A stretch of DNA of 64,000 bases, taken from Bacillota bacterium. GTDB lineage: Bacteria > Bacillota > UBA4882 > UBA8346. The notes below the pieces were generated by a model. It did not search any database. It was not told the DNA's origin and saw only the letters and a list, made by a program, of their open reading frames with translations. Shown here one piece after another: positions 9,325 to 18,500 of the stretch (within the stretch, counting starts at the first letter, position 1; every line of letters starts with the position of its first letter). The DNA lies in assembly GCA_023402395.1 (NCBI GenBank), contig JAEYGI010000040.1, forward strand, positions 434,001 through 498,000, written 5' to 3'. The translations under genes were made by a program, and so were the position numbers.

Positions 9325-9897
9325 ATGCTCGACCAAAAAGAGATCCTGGAGATTATGAGAGAGACCAAGGTGTTGCGGGAAGGCCATTTCCGGCTGACCT
9401 CCGGCCGGCATAGCCGGCAATATATGCAATGCGCCCAAGTTTTACAGTATCCCCAATTTACCGAGCGGCTCTGCGAGGATTTGGCGCGGCGGTTTAAGGG
9501 ACAGGAGCTGCACGCCGTGGTCGCCCCGGCCATCGGTGGCATTATCATCGCTTATGAGGTCGCCAAAGTCCTCGGGATCCGGGCGCTCTTCACCGAGCGG
9601 GAGGACGGCAAAATGACCTTCCGTAGGGGCTTCCATCTTGAGGATGACGAGAACGTCCTGGTGGTCGAGGATGTGATTACCACCGGAGGCTCGGTGATCG
9701 AAGTGATCGAAGCCGTGCGCGAGCGAGGGGCCAATGTGGCCGGAGTGGGGGTCGTGGTCGACCGGAGCGGCGGCAGGGTTCATTTTGGAGTAAAGACCGA
9801 AGTTTTGTTGGCCATGGAGATAGAGACTTGGGATCCTGAGGATTGTCCCTTGTGCAAACAAGGGATCCCGATTTTAAAACCGGGCAGCCGGAAATGA
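9325..9897 (+). CDS. pyrE: Orotate phosphoribosyltransferase
   Basis: Converts orotate and PRPP to OMP. The 190-aa protein has the PRPP-binding motif VLVVEDVITTGGS near residue 112, and the substrate-side segment LTSGRHSRQYMQCA. The C-terminal tail WDPEDCPLCKQGIP is the short, Cys-containing tail seen in many Firmicute and archaeal-type enzymes. ATG 9325 follows AAGGAGGAACCTG. The last pyrimidine gene here; OMP decarboxylase (pyrF) must be encoded elsewhere. Confidence 0.96.
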   Translation: MLDQKEILEIMRETKVLREGHFRLTSGRHSRQYMQCAQVLQYPQFTERLCEDLARRFKGQELHAVVAPAIGGIIIAYEVAKVLGIRALFTEREDGKMTFRRGFHLEDDENVLVVEDVITTGGSVIEVIEAVRERGANVAGVGVVVDRSGGRVHFGVKTEVLLAMEIETWDPEDCPLCKQGIPILKPGSRK

Positions 9898-9909
9898 GGA
9901 GTGAGTCAA

Positions 9910-10440
9910 ATGCCGTTGGTCGGAATTGTGATGGGCAGCGACAGCGATCTGTCGGTGATGAAGCAAGCCGCCGAGGTGCTGACGGAGTTTGGGGTTGAAT
10001 ATGAAATGACCGTGATCTCGGCGCACCGTTCGCCGAAACGGGCCATTGATTACGCGTCCACCGCCACTGAGCGGGGCTTGGAAGTATTGATTGGCGGAGC
10101 CGGGGGAGCGGCGCATTTGCCGGGAGTTTTGGCGGCCATGACGCCCTTGCCGGTGATTGGGGTTCCGATCAAGACCAGTACGTTGGACGGAGTGGATTCG
10201 TTGTATTCCATCGTCCAGATGCCGAGTGGGATCCCGGTGGCGACGGTCAGCATCAACGGTGCCAAGAACGCCGGTATCCTGGCGGTGCAGATCCTAAGCG
10301 TGGTCGACGCCGAACTCCGACGGAAGCTGGTGGATTACAAAAAGCGGCTGGCTAAGGAGGTCAACGACAAGGCGGTGCTGCTGGAAGAGATTGGATATAA
10401 AGAGTATTTGAAGCGGAAAGAAGAGAAATCCAAATCGTGA
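9910..10440 (+). CDS. purE: 5-(carboxyamino)imidazole ribonucleotide mutase
   Basis: Purine enzyme that rearranges N5-CAIR to CAIR. The class I signatures are clear: GIVMGSDSDL at the N-terminus, the active-site SAHRSP and GGAGGAAHLPGVLA. I start at ATG 9910, 8 nt after GAGGAG, giving 176 aa; GTG 9901 would overlap that site. It sits directly behind pyrE and ends at a strong terminator. Class I PurE normally needs PurK, which is not in the window. The remaining purine genes begin 30 kb away, suggesting that an accessory block split a former cluster. Confidence 0.96.
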   Translation: MPLVGIVMGSDSDLSVMKQAAEVLTEFGVEYEMTVISAHRSPKRAIDYASTATERGLEVLIGGAGGAAHLPGVLAAMTPLPVIGVPIKTSTLDGVDSLYSIVQMPSGIPVATVSINGAKNAGILAVQILSVVDAELRRKLVDYKKRLAKEVNDKAVLLEEIGYKEYLKRKEEKSKS

Positions 10441-10454
10441 CGATATTGCAAGTG

Positions 10455-10480
10455 AAAAACACCCCGCGCGGGGTGTTTTT
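10455..10480 (+). terminator. Terminator after purE
   Basis: AAAAACACCCCGCGCGGGGTGTTTTT is a near-perfect palindrome with a GC core (ACACCCC/GGGGTGT) and T5 at its end, 14 bp after the purE stop. Its flanking A and T runs make it potentially bidirectional. Confidence 0.93.
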
Positions 10481-10569
10481 GATTTCTACTGATAATTAAG
10501 TTAGCTTAATAAAAGGAAGGCCTTGAAAGAATTTGAAAGATTTGCCGGATTGATTGATGCGCCGTGAAA

Positions 10570-10868
10570 AGGGGCACATTGCGTCGTCACTCGGTCCCTC
10601 AAAGTAGTGTGTCACCGATGCTTGCAGCTCGTTTTCGCAGACCAAAAGCGTCTGCGAAAACGACTGCGGGGTCCTCGCCGTACATTGAGTACGGCTCCGG
10701 CCCTCGCTCGGTCGTTCCTAGCACTGTATCCCTTTTGACGACGCGAATGTTGAACTGAAAGTTCAACCAATCCAGGCGCTACGGCATCCGGCCTGCGCCT
10801 TAACTGTAACCGTCCGTGGTCACGGTCCGGCAAGACTCATCCCGGCGCTGTGAAAGCGGAAGCGCCGG
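10570..10868. repeat. Hairpin-rich non-coding element, purE-pectinesterase spacer
   Basis: About 300 bp with no convincing gene. Outer arms GCGTCGTCA (10581-10589) and TGACGACGC (10736-10744) enclose two perfect hairpins: GTTTTCGCAGAC/GTCTGCGAAAAC (10631-10642/10650-10661) and GCCGTAC/GTACGGC (10677-10683/10689-10695). A third, GTTGAAC/GTTCAAC (10749-10755/10761-10767), and a fourth, CCGGCGCT/AGCGCCGG (10842-10849/10861-10868), lie just outside. The modular stem set looks like a dispersed intergenic repeat or a structured RNA. Small open frames on both strands here have no gene-like features. Confidence 0.7.
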
Positions 10869-10972
10869 AAAGTTTTCAAGTAACTGAAGATGGTAATCCC
10901 TACTTAATGGCAAAGAATAAAGTAATTATGCTGTAATTAGTTGATATTCAGATCTGCTTTTTCCAGCGGCAT

Positions 10973-11968
10973 TCATTTATACGAATCAACTTCCGGATTC
11001 CAGCCATCGGAGCCGCTCAGAATATTGGCGATTGTGTAAACTTCCGCCTCTTTGGGCGAAAGGATCTTTGACCACTTGACCCGGGCGGCGTCATTGGCGC
11101 CCGGGCCGCTGCTGCCGGATTCGAGGTAGGTCACGGTTTCTTCCCGGTGCGGTTTGTCCCAGTTATGCCAGCCCTCGGCCCGGATATGTCCGCCCATCCG
11201 GCAATTGATGAAAGCGACCTTGGCGTGGTCGCGCCACGGCCGGCCCAGATAGATGCTGCCGGGCCCGGCGTCGCCAGTCAGCCGGCAATCGAGGAAGACA
11301 TAGCCGAACCGGTAATGGGGAGAGGTCGAACCGGCGGTGATATAGCCGTTGATCTCGTCGCCCCGGTCGTTGGAGTAGATCTCGCAACGGTTAAAGACGG
11401 CGGTGGCGGAGCCGAAGATGAAATCGATGTCCCCCCGGATGAAGCATTCTTCGTAATACTGACGGATCTCCCCGGCATATTCGGCTTCGCCGCTTCCCAG
11501 GGTGGGATGGATCAGGTTCAGCCCCAGCGGCGTGGGCCGCTTGGGCAGGGGACCGGTGAAGAGCGTGTCCTGGCATCCCAGGAAGTGGCAGCCTTTAAAG
11601 CTGATCCGATCCGCGTCGGCGTAAACCGCCAGGGCTTGCCCCTTGATCTTGCCGCTTCCAGCGGAGTTTTCGACGGTGAGATTTTTGGCGCGGAAGTCAT
11701 GGCCGCCGACGTATAGTGTATATGAATTGAACGTATTCATGGTTTCGCCGTTCGGGAAGGGCCGTTTGGCGTGATCGTCGAAAGTCAGGACGGTTCCCGC
11801 GGCGCTTTCACCAATCAGGGTGATATAAGGTTTGTCGATTTTAACCTTTTGTTTGTAGACTCCGTTGCGAATGTGGATGGTCACTCGTTGGCGGTTGTCA
11901 GCGGGAATAGCGTCGATGGCTGCCTGCAGGTTGTTGAAATCGCCGCTGCCGTCGGCTGAAACGATCAT
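10973..11968 (-). CDS. Pectinesterase (CE8 pectin methylesterase), cytoplasmic form
   Basis: Right-handed beta-helix esterase that removes methyl groups from galacturonan. Family motifs in order: an NGVY-type GxYxE region, FLGCQDTLFTG (the QDTL catalytic region), GDIDFIFGSATAVF (catalytic Asp) and YLGRPWRDHA (Arg/Trp). The 331-aa protein starts MIVSADGSGDF with no signal peptide, so it probably acts inside the cell on imported methylated oligogalacturonides. ATG 11968 is preceded by AAAGGAGTG. It is monocistronic here, with no pectate lyase or importer beside it, although a sugar-type binding protein lies 22 kb away. Confidence 0.93.
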   Translation of the reverse strand: MIVSADGSGDFNNLQAAIDAIPADNRQRVTIHIRNGVYKQKVKIDKPYITLIGESAAGTVLTFDDHAKRPFPNGETMNTFNSYTLYVGGHDFRAKNLTVENSAGSGKIKGQALAVYADADRISFKGCHFLGCQDTLFTGPLPKRPTPLGLNLIHPTLGSGEAEYAGEIRQYYEECFIRGDIDFIFGSATAVFNRCEIYSNDRGDEINGYITAGSTSPHYRFGYVFLDCRLTGDAGPGSIYLGRPWRDHAKVAFINCRMGGHIRAEGWHNWDKPHREETVTYLESGSSGPGANDAARVKWSKILSPKEAEVYTIANILSGSDGWNPEVDSYK

Positions 11969-12103
11969 CGGAGTTCACTCCTTTAGGGTTCATTTCGGTT
12001 TTGGTATATGATAGTTCATCGCGAGCCTGGAAATTCCTTTGTTGATTTTCTTAGACTTCAGGATTTTTATGTTTGAAAAAGGAATTCAATCGCGGATGAA
12101 ACG

Positions 12104-12129
12104 ACCGGTGCTCCGCCCGGAGCACCGGT
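12104..12129. other. Perfect GC-rich hairpin at the edge of the 12.1-kb array
   Basis: ACCGGTGCTCCG (12104-12115) is followed after 2 nt by its exact complement (12118-12129). There is no T run on either side, so it need not be a terminator. The 21-bp-period array begins 2 bp downstream. The wider spacer 11969-12546 is otherwise AT-rich; I see only a direct repeat TCAAGTAATT near 12400 and no clear promoter. Confidence 0.6.
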
Positions 12130-12130
12130 G

Positions 12131-12256
12131 AACGGTTACCCACATTTAGAAACTAAATATCCACATTCTTTTACTCCATGAAATCATTCAATAACGGAAT
12201 ATCCATTTTTAGGGACAAAATATCCCCATTTGCTCACTGAATGAGAAAGGGGGGTG
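12131..12256. repeat. 21-bp-period array, locus 1 (6 units)
   Basis: Six consecutive 21-bp units can be laid out from 12131. Four carry AATATCC(A/C)CATT or a close variant at the same offset (units at 12131, 12152, 12194 and 12215), and five open with AC. Unit similarity is only moderate, but the spacing is exact. No gene is apparent. The array lies in the spacer ahead of the two giant secreted-protein genes. Confidence 0.6.
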
Positions 12257-12546
12257 GTTCCCCAAGCGGTTTTTGGGTTTACGGAAATCATTTTGAGGGA
12301 GTTGCGGCGTTGATTTGTCTTCTTTGTGACCTTCGTGGTTGGATGTTTACGTCATAATTAAAACTTTTTGCCATGAAAAATATGAAAAATCAAGTAATTA
12401 ATATCAAGTAATTTGTAATTTCTTTCGGGTAAACTCCCGATAAATAAATGGTAATAAAAGCTTTCATAAGCGGCTTTGTCTATTTCACCGCATCATTTTT
12501 TGTGACAAGTCTGGAAAACAGCGTTTTTTGAAGGGTGGGCTTTCGG

Positions 12547-15500
12547 ATGGCATTTTCGCGGAAAATCAGGTTACTAATTCAATTGATGTTTTTGGGCTGC
12601 GCTCTTTGGATAATAGGGAATAATGCCAATATGGAATTGGTTTATGGAGAAACGAAAACCTATATCATCCGAAGCGATTCAATCTCCGATACACCTCGGA
12701 AAAGGCATTATTGCATGTATATCCCTACGTCTTCTTCGCCCGGAACTTATATTTGCCGAAATAATCCTTCGAATATCAATACAGCAAGTAGTCTGGAAGT
12801 TAAGCCTTATATTGTTTGGGTCAAATATAGCTATCACTTAGACAATCCTGATGAATATAGGGTAGATAGCACCGCTAGCCTGTCAATATCCGAGTGCACC
12901 TCGAGTGGAGATGTCATTTCGGGAACTACAACCGTAAAGCAAATCAGCCAGGGCGCAACAATTACAGAATATATCGCAGTTAACCCGAACAGGAGTTTAC
13001 TTTTTGATTTTTATACCGGAGAATGGACGGAAATGCATATTATTTCTGGAAGGGACCATGAAATAATTAGTTTTATTGAAAGAGCCTTCACTGGCTATGT
13101 AGAAATATCCTATCAATTCGACGAAGCGGCGCCGTCCCAACCCTCCGGAAGCTCAATACCGGCGGTCAAACCGGGAAACCGCAATATCCTGCTGAAGGAT
13201 GGCAAGATTTACACCAATAATGACGACGTTACCCTGGCGTGGGAGCGAGTGGCGGACAATAAAACCAATTTTGAAGGGCATGCGGTGGGCATGGATTGGG
13301 CCAGCCAGTATTTAATCAATCTCAACGGTATTGATACGGGGTGGTTCAGTGACACCCAACTGAGGTTGGTCACTGCCAATTCCAATGGCGAGGGCTCCTA
13401 TCAGATTAAATTAAAAGCCCGAGATTATGATAATAATGAAAGCTCGTATAGCCAACCGATCACTTTGATCATTGACCGTTCGGTTACCCAACCCTCGATC
13501 CCCGTCGATCCAATCCAGGTTCAAAACAAAGTATCAGGCGGCCAGAGCAAATATGACATCAGCTTCAAATGGAACGCTGTTACCGATGGCGCGGGGGTCA
13601 AATATCAGGTCGCATTAAGCCAATCAAGCCTCTATCCCAGTGATTATGAGATCGTCAGCGATATCACGACCAACCAGTATACGTTCAGCAACCGGGATTA
13701 TTCCGCCAATACCTACTACGCCTATGTCCGGGCGGTTGACGGGCTGGGTAATACCAGTTCTTGGGTAAAAAGCGCCGGATTTGTCTTAGCCTCTCAACCC
13801 GCCTCCATCACCTCCATTCAATCGTTATCCGAGTTGCGAAACGGCCAACCGTATTATGAAATGACGCTGACGTTGGAGAACGTTGATGCCGCTACCTATG
13901 TCATCCAACGCCAATTGGAAGGGGCATCGGGCCGGGTCACCCTCGCCGAAAAAACCAAAGCGCAACTGGCGGGGGATGGTTTTCGATACATTGATCATTC
14001 CAACCTGGTTAAACATGGCAAGTATACCTATTTCGTATATACCAAAAACAGCATCGGCGTCCAGTCTGGGGAGCGAAGCAAAACCGCGGCTGTTTCCAAT
14101 ATTCCGGCCACGGTTTCGGTAGTTGATGCCAGCGGCCAGCCTTTGCCGGCGCAATTGATCATCAATCATGGCAATTATTCCTTTAATATCACTCCGCAAC
14201 AAGACGGCGAAGGGGATCAACTGAAATTCAGGGTTAAATATCAGACCAGTGACGGGTCACAGGTCTTTTATAGCAGCGAGTCCAATTCCTTGCAGACAGG
14301 TCCGGTCACCGTCAATCTTCCGGAAGGGACCTGGCGATGCCAACTAGAAGCCGGCGAGGTTGTCAACGGTGCTGAACTGACGGATGCCGGTTATTCCCGG
14401 AAAACGACTCCTATGGTAACAATCGTGGTGGATGTAACTCCTCCGCCGCTCGCCGGCAATTCGCTGGTTCTCAAATCAGTGGACGGCGGGCGGACCTATG
14501 ACGCGCAAAACAATCCCGCCAATACCCGCAACGTGTTGGTGTCGTCGATTACCGTGAACGATAATCCCGGCGGTTCGGGAGTGAAGGGCATTTTCCTGTG
14601 GAACGGAAATAGCGCGACCCGGCCAGCAGACGCCGTATATAAAGCCCGCAATGACATTTCCGCCAGTACCCCTTGGACGTTACCGGATGGCGATGGGGTT
14701 AAAACCGTTAGCATGCAGGTTCTGGATAACGCCGGCAACACCACCTTGATCACCTATCGGGTTCAATTGGATACCACCCCGCCGGGCGCGCCGGATCAAA
14801 ACGGCTTTCAGCATACCACCGCCCCGGATACGATTAATTTCCAGTGGAGGGCCAATAATGGCGGCGGTGATTTGACCGGGTTCCGCGGTCAATCTATCTT
14901 GCCGGACGGGACCGCCAAAGATTTTGCAATCGTTGCCGCCACGGCCAACGGCACAGCCACGGGCAGCCTTGCCGTCACAGTGTCAGGCTACGGCCCCAAT
15001 CTGCCCGTGACCCTGAAAGTCCGTTCCTTGGACAAAGCGGGCAATCAATCGGCGGAAAGCAATTATACGGCGTATACTCAAGCCGCCCTGGGAACATTGC
15101 AGAATCTGAGCGGCGGTTATGACAGTAATTTGCGGCAACACTATTTGAAGTGGCAACTCATTTTAAGCCAAGGCGCTCAAAGCTATATCCTGGAATATGG
15201 CCCCAAAACCGGTCAAGGCTTTACCGTGACCGGAAGCATCCGTCCCGATGCCGGTTCGGTGTTTACCCATTCCGGTTTGAGCCCGCATGGAACCTATCGC
15301 TATCGGTTGGTGGCGCTCAACAGCTCCGGAGATCGAACCGAAGGCCCGGTTTTTGAACGTCAGGTGCCCAACGCGCCTCCGACCGCGCCGGAAGCGTTGG
15401 CTCCGGTCGCCTTCGCTCAAGGCGCGGTAGAATTCAAATATCGGCCGGCTACCGATGATGACGGGGATGCGCTCGTCTATCGTATCTATCTTGCGGCAGG

Positions 15501-18500
15501 CAATGGAACCTTTACTGAGTTGAGCGGCAATACCGCCCAAGGCCTTATTGACGGCCAAACGTATTCGTGGTATGTGATAGCCAATGATGGCGGCGATAAT
15601 GGAAAAGTCTCCAGCCCGATTGCGCAATTCACCATAGATAATAACCCGCCCGGATTGACCGTGGAGAAGCCGCGTATTCCCTATACCAATCAAAAGCAAT
15701 TGACGATCACGGCCAGTGATGATCGGAGCGGGATCAGTAAAGTTACCTATAAGAAGATTGCCGCGGGCACCAATGAAGTGTTGGCCGAAGGGACCATCGA
15801 TTTAAGCAACGCCGGCGCCGGAAATCAGACCGGGATCATTCAACTCAATGAAGGTTCCTATCATTTGCATTTCACCGCCTGGGACCAGGCCGGAAACAGT
15901 ACGGCGCTGGAAGTAAACAATCTGACCGTCGACCAAACCCCGCCGCAATTATCCAACATTAAACTCGACCTGATTCAAGACAATGGCAAATATCTGACCG
16001 GCAACGGGAAGCTGCCGGTGGAATTTGAGGCCGGTGACGGTTTTTCGGGAAATGGCAATTTACGTTATTGGATTGTGGAACGCCAAGGAGGCTCGTTAGG
16101 TTCGGGGCAAACCGTCCCGTTGAGTTTGAATCTGCGGCAATACGCGCAAATGCTCGATTTGGCCGGAATTACGGGGAAAGAATATTGGCTGGCGCTGGCC
16201 GTGGAAGATCTGGCGGGAAACCGTTCCGCGATCGCTTATTTAGGGCCGATCGTTCTGGATCTTACCCCGCCTCAAGTTACGCTCAATGTTTCCGGATTGA
16301 AAACGTATGGAGCCGGCTATTATCTGGCGGACCTCAGCGCTCTCAATCCGGAATGCAACGCGGTGGATCCCGAGGCGGGCATTAAAGGCGAACGATTCGC
16401 CATTCTGGACTTAAACAGCGGAGAACCGGTCTCGGGTTGGGGAACCTGGGAGTCGGTGAAACAAGGGCGTTTAACCGCTGGAGCCCGCTACAAACTAGCG
16501 GTGCGGGCGATCAACCGAGTCGATCTGGAAACAGAGACGGGAAGCAGTGAATTTGTCTTTGACAATACGGCTCCTCAGAACCTGAACGTGAACGGACCCG
16601 CCGCTAAGGCGCTGGTCCCCGGCGAGCAGGTGGTCTTTACATTGTCAGCCACTGAACCGGATTCAGTCATTACCGAATATCGCCTGGCGATTGTGGCCGA
16701 TGCGCCCGGGAATCCCAAATTGACGGCACAAATATCCGGGAATGTCGACGGTTGGTTGGTGATGCTTTCCAATAGTACGCCAGTGCAGTTCCGGTTCGAG
16801 CTGCCGCAAGGCCTTAACGGAAGCTACTATCCATTGGTGCGAGTCACAAATGGGGCGGGTCTGGAGACCGACTTTCGAGGCGCTTCTTTTACTTTGGATA
16901 ATGAGCAAGAGAGATTGACGGTGAGCGATCAAGGTCCTTACACTCAGTTTTCAGACCGGTTGACCGGATGGTGGAAATACATCGGCGGCAAAACCGTAAC
17001 AGGCTATCAATACCGTGTCCTGGATTCGGAGAATCAAACAGTCCAAGATTGGCTGGCAACTACGGACACCACGGTTACGCTTTCCAGCTTGACGCTTCAA
17101 ACGGGGAAAACTTATCGTTTTGAGGCCCGGGTTTATTTTGCCGACGGCGGTTCGCTCGTCGGTTCGAGTCCCGGAATTACGGTGGATGCGACTAAACCGC
17201 AAATAACCGGTTTGATTACTCCCGGTTATGCTACCGCGAAGACTCTGAACTTCCAATGGCAAGCGATCGATCCGGAATCGGGGATTGATAAGGTTTGGGC
17301 AGCTTTAGGCAGCGACTATTATCAAACCGACCTTAGCGGCGGATGGATTGAAGTGTCCGGTGGCGCCGCGCAGTTGACCCGGAAAGTCAACGGTGATCCA
17401 TTAGGTCTAGAAAGCGGTAAGCGGTATTATCTTACCTTACGGGCCGGCAACGGCGCCGGCCTGGCAACCGAGCAAGCCGCCTCAGGCATTATGATTGACA
17501 ATACCGCGCCGCCGGGTCCGGTAATCGTCGATCAAGGAGCGTATATCAATCCTGGCAAACAGCCTTTGGAGGCGAGCTGGATTTGGACGCCGGTCGATCC
17601 GGAAAGCGGACCGGTTTCATATCAATGGACGGTGATTCCTTATGGCGCCGATCCGGCCAGTGCGGTGTGGAATGAGGTTGGCCAACAAACGAGTGTTTCG
17701 ATTGGCTCATCGGGCCAATTTGTCGACGGCACAACCTATTATTTCGTAGTTAAAGCTACAAATCAGGCCGGATTGACCAGTACCGGCTACAGTAACGGAA
17801 TAACCATGGATCATACCGCTCCGATCATTCCCAAAGTCACCCTGTTACAGGCCATCAATCTCGGCGATACTCAAGAAGCGGTTTATATCACGAATACCAA
17901 TGATCTGGAATTATACATCTACTCCTACGATTTGGCAGGGATTCAACGCTATCAATATACCTATGGGAAGCAAACGGAAGTCGATCAGAACGAGCAATTC
18001 GATACTTCAACGGAGCCAAGATTTGCGGTGAATCCGGTCTTGGCCGAGAATGAAATCACCGTTTTTAAAAGCGAATGTTCCGACGGCGCGCAAAATATTT
18101 CCCAGGCGGGATATAGTTCGGGAGTAATCCTGGATGCCGGGGCTCCGAAAATTGTCAATGTGCGGGCCGGCGTTTCCGGAAACAACATATTATCGGATTG
18201 GGACGTCCTGTCTTCCGGCTCGCCGGTGGCTTTTTACGAATATGCCCTGGTGCCCGAAGCAGAGATGAATTCCACGCCAAGCCAGTGGACAAATGTCAAG
18301 TTGAACCACAGTCTGGTGTTGGATGGAACCAATCTGGCGGATGGCAATTACCGGATCATTATCCGGGGCTGCAACGCGGCTGGAACTTACTCCCGCCGCC
18401 AAGGCGAATTCAATGAATGGGGGCTTAGCCCGAGGATCACCTTGGACCGCAAGCCTCCGGTCCTGGATAAGGAGAAATTTATCTATCCGAACTATGCTGC

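Noticed and set aside
12535..12546. GTG 12535 as start of the giant Ig-like protein
   Set aside because: It overlaps the ribosome site; ATG 12547 gives a cleaner signal peptide.
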